DNA of 64,000 bases from Paenibacillus sp. FSL M7-0420. Lineage in GTDB: Bacteria; Bacillota; Bacilli; Paenibacillales; Paenibacillaceae. The translations under genes and the position numbers were made by a program. The DNA is taken from assembly GCF_038002345.1 (NCBI RefSeq), contig NZ_JBBOCJ010000001.1, forward strand, positions 1,860,001 to 1,924,000, read 5' to 3'. Of this stretch, positions 34,601-42,096 are shown in pieces. Each line of letters starts with the position of its first letter. Position 1 is the stretch's first letter. The notes under the pieces are model-generated. The model made no database searches and was not told the DNA's origin. It worked only from the letters and a program-made list of their open reading frames with translations.

Positions 34601-36305
34601 GATTACAGCCAAGGGCCAGCCCGTCATTTACTACGGCGAAGAGCTGGGCCGCTCAGGCAAAAATGCGGGCAATATGGCCGAGGGCGAGTTCAGCGGGAAC
34701 CGCGGCGATATGCCATGGGATCAGCTGGATGCGGAGCAGGAGCTTCACGATCATTACATGAAGCTGCTGAACATCCGGGCAGAGTATTCCGAGGTCTATG
34801 CCAGAGGAACCCGCAGCTGGCTTGCCGGCTCCGATGAGTCCGGGTATCTGGCCTTCAACAAGCAATATGGCAAAACGAATATTGTGACGGTTATCAACAG
34901 CAAGGCAGAAGGGCAGAAGGTGGAGATTCCTGTTCCGTATGCCCCACTGTCAACCGTGAAGGATGAATACAGCGGCAAGGAATATACGGTGAATGCTACC
35001 GGGAAGGTTAGCGTTGAGCTGCCGGGCAGAGATGCTGGCGGGACTGTCATTCTGGCAGAGAAGCCTGAGGTAGTGGTTCCGACGCCGACGCCGACACTAA
35101 CACCGACACCAGTGCCGACTGAGGTGCCGGCAGTAACGCCGGCACCGGTGGCAGACTCCGGTGAGACTCCGGTGGCTACACCTTCGCCTAGCGCTGCGGC
35201 GGTTCCGGGAGATACCCAGGAAGTCAGTGAGGTACAGCTCCGTGCTGCCACGGATGGCAGGGTTGAGCTTCGTCTGGAAGCGGGCAAGACAGCGGTGCTC
35301 CTGCCGCTCCAGGCAGCCAGCTTACTGGGCAAGAATGAGCTGGTTATTCATTCGCAGGGGCTGTCCGTTAGGCTCCCGGGTGTGGTGCTGGCTGATGCCG
35401 AAGCCCTGGCAACGGGGGCGGACACCGGAAGTGCGCGGCTTTTGCTGGAGCTTCATCCGCTTGGCCCGGATGCAGTGCGCGGTCTGAGTAAGGAGAATAG
35501 GACAGTAGCTGCGGCGTCAGGAATCTACGAGCTTAAGCTGCAACTGGTCAAGCAGGACGGCACACGTCTACCGGTTGGTTCATTCAAGCAGCCGGTAACC
35601 TTAACGCTAAAGCTTACAGGCCAGCCCGTGAAGGATTGGACTGGTGTGTTCGGTCTGGAGGACGGCGGTATGCTGCGGTACATGGGCGGAGCAGTCCAGG
35701 CGGACGGTTCCTATACGGCGGCAGTTACACAATCCGGCAGGTATGCCGTGCTTGAGGTGCATACTGTATTCAAGGATGTGCCGGCTACCCACTGGGCTTC
35801 TGCCGCAGTTACCTCGCTGGCTGCGAAGCAAGTCGTTACCGGAGTAAGTGCTGCCGCCTTTGAACCGGCGCGGATGGTGACGCGTGCAGAATTCACGGCA
35901 CTGCTGATGCGGGCGCTCGGGCAGTCTGGTGAAGGGCAAATACCGTTCACTGATGTACTGCCTGGTGCGTGGTATGCCTCTTACGTGGAGGCAGCCGCAA
36001 ACCTGGGCATTGTCCAGGGGCGCAGCGGCAGCAGCTTTGCACCGGATGCGGCGATCAGCCGGGAGGAGATGGCTGTGATGGCTGTCCGTGCCCTGGAATT
36101 CAAGCAGGGCAGGAAGCTGGCCTCTGCCGGATACCCGGCAGTGTTCGCAGATGCTTCCGGCATGGGAGAATGGGCGAAGCCTTATGTTGCTGCCGCCGCT
36201 GCATTGAAGCTTGTAGCAGGCAGAGAACAGGGCCGGTTCGTTCCGCAGGGACAGCTGACCCGTGCAGAGAGCGCGCAGGTGATCTATAACCTGCTCAGCC
36301 AGTAA
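28617..36305 (+). CDS. Cell-wall amylopullulanase with two GH13 domains, starch-binding modules and three SLH domains
   Basis: A 2562-residue exported enzyme that cuts starch and pullulan. The start at 28617 gives a clean signal peptide (KKIFTVLMVLALIGSGLSIG). There are CBM41-like modules near residues 260-360, 370-480 and 1360-1460 (each with YxRxDxNYxxxxLWxW). The first catalytic domain is a type I pullulanase: YNWGYDPHSYF near 800, ILDVVYTHM, GMRWDMMGD near 910, IGEGW near 942 and EAHDN. A bacterial-Ig-like domain lies near 1270-1355. The second GH13 domain (about 1665-2120) has VDVVLNHAGYG, YFRVDTVKHV, LVGEYFGG and SSHDEDGF. A Thr/Pro linker (about 2150-2190) leads to a beta-domain and three SLH repeats (about 2380-2562). 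It is divergent from lacI. Confidence 0.92.
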   Translation: MSFAVRVKKIFTVLMVLALIGSGLSIGPARVSAAAVKAVLVGDLQTKFAGLDPAETKNWNETSTVTEMTYKGAGLYIFSGTLPKGTYEYKVALNDSWSESYGSGSYTNPAGEDAGGNIRISLAEETRVTFYYNDLTKAIADSTYYSPVAPERLPRVIGTLQTALGDPADNSPADAGTLLHDADLDGVYEQTALLPEGDYTYQIYLPGAESSEGAAYPETARELKLPTMLPVTFQYNAADHSVSALYTAPGGPGEVQPVPAGHLRVHYQRADGNYADLGLWTWGDAASPSANWPKGAVPFPAGQTDAYGAYVDLPVKDGAKSVSFLVVNRVSGVKEMENGDKTFLIGTPETNEAWIKEGSNLATPYEPVSLPENTVRIYYSRADNNQSQYGLWLWDDVASPSEGWPKGATPFTPEHRDAYGAYVDIQLKENAKTISFIVMKPATGDKDGPAGNENKSFAFLDRYNQLWVKENDPNVYTSPFGETPVGLLSAEVLSAGKLVLGFTMTDGLDPAALKSAISVKDAEGTAIPVTAVTITGRSSMEVVTGAFDLKKTPLSVTYAGKTVSASTGWRMLDELYNYTGDDLGATYHQDDHSATLKLWAPKASSVTAVVYDAGDADRTVGRVELALGEKGVWSTRLTAADLTGAPGAEDVRGFYYQYEVTNDAVTRQVLDPYAKSMAVFTVNTAGEAGTGGDTVGKAAIVDLSTTNPPDFKAAHIPGYEEREDAVIYEAHIRDFTSDPAIQSSLGGERWGSYAAFAKKLDYIKSLGVTHIQLLPVMAWYYGDETRMDERELDYSAQGNEYNWGYDPHSYFSPDGAYSQRPADPEARIRELKALIDAVHEAGMGVILDVVYTHMAKKELLNDIVPGYYAFQDAHGNFIGGFGNNLATSHKMAEKLMVDSVKYWFEEYKIDGMRWDMMGDATADAVQAAYDAAAAINPQALFIGEGWITFGGDAGEPELTGKGADQKWMDKTDSVGVFSDEFRNELKSGFGSEGEPRFITGGARELNTILNNIKAQPSNVPADDPGDMVPYIEAHDNLTLHDVIALTLRKNPQIAENELEIQKRIRLGNLLLLTSQGTAFLHAGQEYGRTKQWMAAGIPEQKYTEVQDAGDQSVSYFIHDSYDSSDSVNKFDWAAATDAVKHPLQNETRAYTAGLIQLRKSTNAFRLGDTGLVNANVKLIQAPEMKAQDLVIGYSSKATDGTGIYYVFMNGDSKARTLTLPEDLSGAEVVADSDQAGTAAIAPAEQSGFSLSAEGITVDPLTSVILRKEAPAAVLTKLAADKSAYTLQAGGTQQAKVTATYDDGASSNVTAKAQYVSDKPEVATVTAKGLIKGLKAGTATITITYGDLSAQVTVEVTAPPVDSKRVVQFTYTRPDKNYKDWSVWLWYTGATDGEIKLPEPEGDSTSSTVQFEVGKEATRVGFVLIKGLDWSVNKQDIAEDRYIELTPGELFTKVYVTSMVQKLDVMPAVRGPLLQGEAVTFLYRDDELFRSGDMSAITEMKVKVNGTEYPMTYDPAKEWFSYRLEGLQEGTYKYSFLVTKDGVTRELTDPYNTVDGESVIRYHKPEVQITAEVSPPAVNFNENAVITVKAASAEEVSYTDAYLDLTELGGPAKVKLDTGLMQQTVSVKQDVTAGHKNIPVVLVDQYGNAHRQTAELEVKARTYSGAKADFDWDEARIYFALTDRFKDGDPDNNENVDTTHPEAYHGGDFRGMIDNLDYLKELGINTLWITPVVDNIDFNQGVSFGGKQYAYHGYWAKDFTKLDEHLGDMDTFKELIDKAHDRGIKIMVDVVLNHAGYGLKESDEQPGVTAEDKARFAGMLRTDGVQADKDVIRGELSGLPDFRTEDPAVREKLIAWQTGWLNNARTARGDTIDYFRVDTVKHVEDTTWKAFKNALTTIDPGFKLVGEYFGGTTDNEGGTLESGQMDGLLDFGFKEQAKRFAGGSITAVDAYLQEREAKIGNTRMMAQFLSSHDEDGFLSEYVDGDKGKLKVAAALQITAKGQPVIYYGEELGRSGKNAGNMAEGEFSGNRGDMPWDQLDAEQELHDHYMKLLNIRAEYSEVYARGTRSWLAGSDESGYLAFNKQYGKTNIVTVINSKAEGQKVEIPVPYAPLSTVKDEYSGKEYTVNATGKVSVELPGRDAGGTVILAEKPEVVVPTPTPTLTPTPVPTEVPAVTPAPVADSGETPVATPSPSAAAVPGDTQEVSEVQLRAATDGRVELRLEAGKTAVLLPLQAASLLGKNELVIHSQGLSVRLPGVVLADAEALATGADTGSARLLLELHPLGPDAVRGLSKENRTVAAASGIYELKLQLVKQDGTRLPVGSFKQPVTLTLKLTGQPVKDWTGVFGLEDGGMLRYMGGAVQADGSYTAAVTQSGRYAVLEVHTVFKDVPATHWASAAVTSLAAKQVVTGVSAAAFEPARMVTRAEFTALLMRALGQSGEGQIPFTDVLPGAWYASYVEAAANLGIVQGRSGSSFAPDAAISREEMAVMAVRALEFKQGRKLASAGYPAVFADASGMGEWAKPYVAAAAALKLVAGREQGRFVPQGQLTRAESAQVIYNLLSQ

Positions 36306-36334
36306 ATCTGCCTATGTAATCCGGCTTCATAACG

Positions 36335-36386
36335 AAACAGGGTATTCCGCCAGCCTGACGGCTGCTGCGGGATACCCTGTTTGTGT
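36335..36386 (+). terminator. Terminator of the amylopullulanase gene
   Basis: AAACAGGGTAT (36335-36345) pairs with ATACCCTGTTT (36372-36382), followed by TTTGTG. It starts about 30 bases after the stop. Confidence 0.8.
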
Positions 36387-36496
36387 TGCCGGTAATAGCC
36401 GGTATATACGGTAGAAATAAACCGCCAGTTGGCTAGCTCCGCCAAACTCATTTTATCGGCCTGCGGTGTGTTTGGAGCAAACGTTGACTAACCAAT

Positions 36497-36673
36497 TGTA
36501 TTTCATACACTAGAAACCTCTGATTTGGCCGTCAAATCAGATTCTATTGTAGTTCGTACAGCTGAATGTTGCGTTTGGGCGGAAAAGAGGCCGTTTCTTG
36601 AGATTCAAGTGTACAGAATACAATAGAGTTTATAGGTTAGCCGTTTTTGCAGCATTCTATTGTACAAAGTACA
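36497..36673. repeat. Four-core 13-bp phased repeat locus (family B)
   Basis: Cores lie at 36497 (TGTA-TTTCA-TACA), 36548 (TGTA-GTTCG-TACA), 36610 (TGTA-CAGAA-TACA) and 36661 (TGTA-CAAAG-TACA). Spacings are 51, 62 and 51, with two forward then two reversed centres, the same plan as the locus at 25411. The intervening sequences are unrelated. It lies between the convergent amylopullulanase and GH13 genes. Confidence 0.78.
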
Positions 36674-36733
36674 GTTGTCCTCGTTCAAGCGCATACAGCA
36701 GATCCAATCCATAAATTTATACCTGACGATATA

Positions 36734-38482
36734 TTAGGACATCTGGGCCTGAAGCACGGCGAAGCCGTATGCAGGCAGTCTCAGTGACAGCTTGCCGCGT
36801 TCGGCATGGATCGCTTCGCCAGTCCACAGATTCTCCCAATTGCGTTCCTGGACGTCCAGCCGGAAGGTCTGCACCGTCTCCTCCGTATTAATCAGCACGA
36901 TGATCAGATCATCGCCCAAACTACGCTCATAGGCCAGCTTGCTGCCCCCGGCTCCGGCTTCAAGGAAGGTGAAGCGTCCGGTGCGCAGCGCCGGATGGCT
37001 GCCGCGGATCTCAATCAGCTTACGGTAAAAGTTGAATAAATCGCGATCCTGCCGCTCCGGGTCCCACTCCATGCATTTACGGCAGTCCGGGTCGCCTGCG
37101 CCATCCATTCCGATCTCGTCCCCGTAGTAAATGCAGGGCGTGCCCATGAAGGTGAACTGGAACAGTGCAGCCAGCTTCATGACGTTCTTATCGCCCTCGG
37201 CTACAGTCAGCAGACGCGCAGTATCATGGCTGTCGAGGAGATTGAAGGCGACCTCACTGGCCTGGAGCGGATACCGGGACAGCTGTCTGCCGATCGAATG
37301 GGCGAAGCCTTCCGCATCCAGCGTTCCGTAGACGAAGAAGTCAAGCACCGCGTCTGTGAACGGGTAGTTCATGACGGCATCGAATTTGTCGCCTTCCAGC
37401 CAAGGGGCTGATTCATGCCAGATCTCGCCCAGAATATAAGCCTCGGGATTGGCACGCTTCACGACTTTGCGGAAATCACGCCAGAATTCGTGATCCACCT
37501 CGTTGGCCACATCCAGACGCCAGCCGTCGATGCCGACCTCCTTGATCCAATACTCGGCGACCTTCAGCAGATACTCCTTCACCTCAGGATGCTCCGTGTT
37601 CAGCTTCGGCATCAGCGGCTCGAAGGCGAAGGCATCGTAAGTCGGGATATTGTTCACTACCTGGAGCGGATATTCCCGGATATGGAACCAGTTCTTATAC
37701 TCCGAATCCTCGCCCTTCTCCAGTACATCCACGAACGGGGCGAAGGTACGGCCCGCATGGTTGAAGACCGCGTCCAGCAGCACACGGATGCCGCGCTCAT
37801 GACAAGCATCGACCAATCTTTTCAGCGTGTCCACATCACCGAAATGCGGATCGACCTGCATATAGTCCTCCGTGTCATATTTGTGATTGGTGGTGGCAGT
37901 GAAGACCGGTGTGAAATAAATGCCCGTAATGCCCAGCTCCGTCAGATGGTCGAGATGATCTATGACACCCTGCAGATCTCCGCCGAAGAAATTATCCGGC
38001 CGGGGGGTTCCGCCCCAAGGCTCCACATTAGCAGGGCTTATGCCGGGATTGCCGTTAGCGAACCGCTCCGGGAAAATCTGATAAAACACCGCATCCTTGA
38101 CCCAGGCCGGAGGCGTGAAGACATCACCGCGGCTTATGTAGGGGAATTCAAACAGCCGGTTGGGGTTCGCGGGACGCTCCTTCTGGAAATCACTCTCTGT
38201 CATCCAGATGCGCTCTTTGCCCTGCTGCAGCAGGAAGCCGTATTTCAGCCTGCGGTAGAGCGGAACCGATTCGCATTCCCAGTAATCGAACATCGCATCG
38301 GAAGTGAACAGGGTCATCGGGATCAATTCCTTGGTGGTGTCCCAGGCATATTTATCGCCCGCCCAGGCGAAGACCTCAGTCAGATCCCCCTTCTTGGCCC
38401 GCAGCCGCAGGTGGATGGTATTGTGGTCATAGGCATACGACCAGTTCAGACGGGGACGGTGGTACACGGCTTCTAGTAACAT
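36734..38482 (-). CDS. Cyclomaltodextrinase / neopullulanase-type GH13
   Basis: A 582-residue GH13_20-type enzyme. The N-terminal domain (about 1-120) is typical of cyclomaltodextrinases, maltogenic amylases and neopullulanases, followed by the barrel with FYQIFPERFANG, LLDAVFNHAG, GWRLDVANEVDH (nucleophile Asp near 325), LGEIWHE (Glu near 355) and LLDSHDTAR (Asp near 420). There is no signal peptide, so it would open cyclodextrins and maltodextrins after import. AGGAGG precedes the ATG. The three activities of this subfamily cannot be separated by sequence alone. It converges on the amylopullulanase gene. Confidence 0.88.
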   Translation of the reverse strand: MLLEAVYHRPRLNWSYAYDHNTIHLRLRAKKGDLTEVFAWAGDKYAWDTTKELIPMTLFTSDAMFDYWECESVPLYRRLKYGFLLQQGKERIWMTESDFQKERPANPNRLFEFPYISRGDVFTPPAWVKDAVFYQIFPERFANGNPGISPANVEPWGGTPRPDNFFGGDLQGVIDHLDHLTELGITGIYFTPVFTATTNHKYDTEDYMQVDPHFGDVDTLKRLVDACHERGIRVLLDAVFNHAGRTFAPFVDVLEKGEDSEYKNWFHIREYPLQVVNNIPTYDAFAFEPLMPKLNTEHPEVKEYLLKVAEYWIKEVGIDGWRLDVANEVDHEFWRDFRKVVKRANPEAYILGEIWHESAPWLEGDKFDAVMNYPFTDAVLDFFVYGTLDAEGFAHSIGRQLSRYPLQASEVAFNLLDSHDTARLLTVAEGDKNVMKLAALFQFTFMGTPCIYYGDEIGMDGAGDPDCRKCMEWDPERQDRDLFNFYRKLIEIRGSHPALRTGRFTFLEAGAGGSKLAYERSLGDDLIIVLINTEETVQTFRLDVQERNWENLWTGEAIHAERGKLSLRLPAYGFAVLQAQMS

Positions 38483-38587
38483 ATTTATTCCTCCTAAATT
38501 TAGTTTGGCTATATAGATTGAACTTAGAAATTTAAGTTAAGGGAAAAGTGGCGGAGGGGAATTTTGGAACTGGAGGAGCGGTAGCGT

Positions 38588-38654
38588 CCGCCTTTGTATT
38601 TTGATTTCTACCGCGTAGAGCGGTTCTAATCAGGAAATCCAAATACAACAGCGG
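38588..38654. repeat. Long imperfect inverted repeat
   Basis: The arms at 38588-38608 and 38634-38654 (21 bases each) match at 18 positions. A small ACCGC/GCGGT stem lies in the loop, and GAAGT/ACTTC pairs just to the right (38659-38673). It lies ~105 bases upstream of the cyclomaltodextrinase-type gene. The remainder of the gap, 38674-39098, is AT-rich and holds no gene or element that I can name. Confidence 0.6.
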
Positions 38655-39112
38655 CCGGAAGTCCAAAACTTCTCTGGAGTCACGGCTAATCCCAAAACAT
38701 AAGACCAGTAATTCAATTTATATAGATTACGCACCCGATTCTGCACATGGCAAATAGGCACAACCGCCGGGTAGATTACGCCGAGGTTGTACCTGATAAG
38801 GGACAGTGCCTTTAGATTAGTGAAGAATGGGTGTTTCATAATGGTTTGGATTATAGCATGGAATAAAATGAGGTTCAAGAGGTTTGTACAAACAGTTGCA
38901 CAAAGTTTTAGGAAGGGGAAACCGATTTCCAAAGTCTGTAAATTGATAATATTTAGCAATTATACAACAATATTCGCCTAAATACGACAAAAAATGCAGA
39001 AATGAATTTTGAATCTGAAGTAAATTCAAGTTATTTAAAGAAATCATGTGATAAATAGAGTAAATGAAACATTATCCATTATAAACGGCTGAATTTTATT
39101 GATTTTAGCATG

Positions 39113-39152
39113 TGCAAACGTTTTTACATCTGCGAGCCTGCTGATGTATTAT
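39113..39152 (+). promoter_or_regulatory. malE promoter overlapped by an operator
   Basis: TTTACA (39123-39128), an 18-base spacer and TATTAT (39147-39152) form a promoter. TGCAAACGTTTT (39113-39124) overlaps the -35 box and fits the LacI/cre pattern. A related CGTTTGCGCAAAG lies downstream at 39245-39257. Confidence 0.5.
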
Positions 39153-39270
39153 GGATTCAGGAATGAAGCGCTTTCTAAACAGGGTATAACGTATTCGGAA
39201 GAGGCAATTGGAGAAAGCAGAATTTTTTTTGAATCCTCTGAAATCGTTTGCGCAAAGTGGGAAGCACGAT

Positions 39271-39316
39271 CGTCAAATGAACACCATCGTCAAATGAAGT
39301 ACCATCGTCAAATCAA
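39271..39316 (+). repeat. Three short direct repeats in the malE leader
   Basis: CGTCAAATGA (39271), CGTCAAATGA (39288) and CGTCAAATCA (39306), spaced 17 and 18 bases, each preceded by AT. They lie just before the ribosome site of the binding-protein gene. Confidence 0.75.
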
Positions 39317-39346
39317 GTGATATACACACAGGAGGGGTTAAAAGGA

Positions 39347-40681
39347 ATGGATCTCAAAAAACTTATGGTTCTCACCGCAGCGTGCTCGATGGCAATGTCA
39401 ATTACGGCGTGCGGCTCAAACAACAATGCCGGGGGAAATGCAGCGGCGACGAATGCTCCTGCAGATAGTGCAGCAGCCACGGATAATGCGGGGGCAGGCA
39501 GCGACAACGCACCGGCAGCGGGTGAGATCGTCCCGGAAGAGGGCGCTTCCCTTGTGATCTGGGAGAGTAAGGAAGAAAGACAGTTCGCCGAAGAGGTCGC
39601 CAAGCAGTTCACTGCCAAGTATAATGTTCCAGTCAAAATCGAAGAGGTAGCCCCGCCGGATCAAGTCGGCAAGCTTACCCAGGATGGACCTTCCGGCCTG
39701 GCTGCGGACGTCATCGTCATTCCTCATGATAATCTCGGCAAGGCGGCCAGCGCGAGTCTGCTGCTCCCTAATGATATCTTCGGAGAAGAGACAAAGGCGG
39801 AGAACACCGAGGCTTCCATCGTGGGTTCATCCTATGACGGCGAGCTGTACGGCTATCCGAGAGCGGCAGAGACCTATGCGCTGTTCTACAACAAGTCTCT
39901 GGTCAAAGAAGCCCCGAAATCCTTCGATGACGTCATTGCCTTCAGCAAAACGTTCACGGATAAAGCTAAGAACCGTTACGGCATTATGTGGGAAGTCGGC
40001 AATATGTACTTCAACTATCCGTTCATCGCAACTACCGGAGGTTACCTGTTCGGCAAAGACGGTACCGACAAAGACGATATCGGCCTGAACAATGAAGGTG
40101 CGATCAAAGGCCTGACTGAATTTGCGAAGCTGAAGGAAGTCTTGCCGATCAAGAGCGGTGACATTAACCCGGACATCAAGCGCAGTCTGTTCAACAGCGG
40201 GGATGTAGCCATGGATATTACAGGACCTTGGGAGCTTGCCGGATATAAAGAAGCGCTGGGCGACAACCTGGGAATCGCTCCGGTTCCTACCATTGACGGC
40301 AAGACTGCCATTACCTTCTCCGGGATCAAAATCTTTACCGTCAACGCCTATACGCAATATCCGAATGCTGCTAAGCTCTATGCCCACTTTGCTTCCGGCA
40401 AAGATTCGCAGCTGACACTCAACAAGCTGATCGGTTCCGTACCGACGAACAATGAAGCCCTGCAGGACCCGCAGATTACGGGTGATCCGTTCGTATCCGC
40501 ATTTGCAGAACAAGCGAAGAACTCCCAGCCGATGCCTTCGATTCCTGAGATGGGGAACGTATGGAGCCCGGTGAATGCGGCACTTCCGGCCATCTGGGAT
40601 AACAACACTGATCCGAAGGCAGCCATGGACAAAGCCGTAGAGCAGATTAAAGACCTGAACAACGGGGCTTCTGCCCAGTAA
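39347..40681 (+). CDS. malE: Maltose/maltodextrin ABC transporter substrate-binding lipoprotein
   Basis: A 444-residue lipoprotein: short signal sequence with lipobox ITAC (Cys near residue 22), an Ala/Asn-rich tether, then an extracellular solute-binding fold of family 1 (VIWESKEERQFAEEVAKQFT, VPVKIEEVAPPDQVGKL, DVAMDITGPWELAGY). The DQVGKLTQDGP region is characteristic of maltodextrin-binding proteins. ATG 39347 follows GGAGGGG. A strong hairpin separates it from the two permease genes, probably keeping binding protein in excess. No ATPase gene is present, so a shared MsmX-type ATPase is likely. Confidence 0.9.
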   Translation: MDLKKLMVLTAACSMAMSITACGSNNNAGGNAAATNAPADSAAATDNAGAGSDNAPAAGEIVPEEGASLVIWESKEERQFAEEVAKQFTAKYNVPVKIEEVAPPDQVGKLTQDGPSGLAADVIVIPHDNLGKAASASLLLPNDIFGEETKAENTEASIVGSSYDGELYGYPRAAETYALFYNKSLVKEAPKSFDDVIAFSKTFTDKAKNRYGIMWEVGNMYFNYPFIATTGGYLFGKDGTDKDDIGLNNEGAIKGLTEFAKLKEVLPIKSGDINPDIKRSLFNSGDVAMDITGPWELAGYKEALGDNLGIAPVPTIDGKTAITFSGIKIFTVNAYTQYPNAAKLYAHFASGKDSQLTLNKLIGSVPTNNEALQDPQITGDPFVSAFAEQAKNSQPMPSIPEMGNVWSPVNAALPAIWDNNTDPKAAMDKAVEQIKDLNNGASAQ

Positions 40682-40716
40682 CTACACAATCATCAGCTTA
40701 CCGTGGAATTAGAGTT

Positions 40717-40741
40717 GCCCGCCGCATAGCCTGCGGCGGGC
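40717..40741 (+). terminator. Intercistronic hairpin between malE and malF
   Basis: GCCCGCCGCA (40717-40726) pairs perfectly with TGCGGCGGGC (40732-40741) across a 5-base loop. The following AGTTTACTT is a poor T-tract, so it is better seen as a partial terminator or RNA stabiliser. Confidence 0.75.
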
Positions 40742-40782
40742 AGTTTACTTGAATTCCGCACGGAGAGGAGAACGGAAGGGAA

Positions 40783-42096
40783 ATGCAGCGACACAAAGCG
40801 AGAGCTGGAATACTGTCGGCCATTTTTATGGGACTCGGGCAAATATATAACCGCCAATTCATCAAAGGGCTTATTTTCATAGCTGTAGAGGCTGTGGCAC
40901 TTATCTATTTCATTAGCAATCTGGGAAGAGCCTTCTGGGGGATCACCACACTCGGGGAATCGCCAAGCCGGCTGGAGAAGGTTAAAGGCATTGCCAAAAT
41001 GGTTCCCGGAGACCATTCCATCGTCATTCTGATTGAAAGCCTGATCACCCTGCTATTCTTTGTGTTATTCCTGATTCTCTGGTACATGAATATTAGGGAT
41101 GCCTATAAAATCGGAGCAGAACGCGAAAACGGCCGTCCATCGCATACATTTACACAATCTGTACGTTATATTCTGGATTATAAATTTGCCCAGAGCTTCC
41201 TGCTGCTCCCGGGGCTTGGAATACTGTTCTTTACCATTATGCCGATCATCTTTATGATCATGCTGGCTTTTACCAACTATGCTGCACCGAACCACATTCC
41301 TCCGGCCAAGCTTGTAGACTGGGTTGGATTCGAGACCTTCCGCAATCTGCTGGTGCTGAAATCCTGGAGCCATACCTTTTACGGTGTACTTACCTGGACG
41401 ATTATCTGGGCGGTTCTTTCGACTGTAACTACTTATTTCGGCGGGATGCTGGTTGCCCTGCTGATTAACCAAAAAGGTATCCGCTTCAAGGGCATGTGGA
41501 GAATGCTCCTGATCATCCCTTATGCCATTCCGCAGATGATCTCGCTCCTCTTGATGCGCAATCTGTTCAACGGGCAGTTCGGCCCGATCAACCAGTACCT
41601 CGGCTATTTCGGACTAGGCGGCCTGCCTTGGCTGACAGATCCGTTCTGGGCCAAAGTTACGGTCATTGTCGTGAACATGTGGGTCGGTATTCCGGTATCC
41701 ATGCTGCTGATCATGGGGGTATTGACTACGATTCCGCGTGATATGTATGAGGCGGCTGAGGTGGACGGTGCAACCAACTATCAGAAATTCCGCATCGTCA
41801 CCCTGCCGATGATTCTGTTCTCTACCGCACCTACGCTGATTATGCAGTTCGCCGGTAACATCAACAACTTCAATGCGATCTTCCTGCTGACGGGAGGGAA
41901 CCCGGTGAACGGGAACTACCAGTATGCGGGTTCAACGGATCTGCTCGTTACCTGGCTGTATAAGCTGACGCTGGATCAGAACAAGAATAATATGGCGTCG
42001 GCAATAGGCATCATCCTGTTCATCATTGTTGCCGGGTTCTCCCTGTACAATTACCGCCGGACCAAATCGTTCCAAGAGGAGGATATGATTCAATGA
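40783..42096 (+). CDS. malF: Maltodextrin ABC transporter permease MalF
   Basis: A 437-residue permease. The N-terminal ~110 residues hold a TM2-like pair (ILSAIFMGLGQIYNRQFIKG), an extension seen in Gram-positive MalF proteins. The core has about six membrane helices and the ATPase-coupling EAA loop EAAEVDGATNYQKFRIVTLP near residue 325. Its stop overlaps the malG start as ATGA. It pairs with MalG to form the membrane channel. Confidence 0.9.
   Translation: MQRHKARAGILSAIFMGLGQIYNRQFIKGLIFIAVEAVALIYFISNLGRAFWGITTLGESPSRLEKVKGIAKMVPGDHSIVILIESLITLLFFVLFLILWYMNIRDAYKIGAERENGRPSHTFTQSVRYILDYKFAQSFLLLPGLGILFFTIMPIIFMIMLAFTNYAAPNHIPPAKLVDWVGFETFRNLLVLKSWSHTFYGVLTWTIIWAVLSTVTTYFGGMLVALLINQKGIRFKGMWRMLLIIPYAIPQMISLLLMRNLFNGQFGPINQYLGYFGLGGLPWLTDPFWAKVTVIVVNMWVGIPVSMLLIMGVLTTIPRDMYEAAEVDGATNYQKFRIVTLPMILFSTAPTLIMQFAGNINNFNAIFLLTGGNPVNGNYQYAGSTDLLVTWLYKLTLDQNKNNMASAIGIILFIIVAGFSLYNYRRTKSFQEEDMIQ

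Noticed and set aside
38630..38959. 109-codon minus-strand gene
   Set aside because: No ribosome site, no recognisable family, and it runs through an inverted repeat and an AT-rich leader region.
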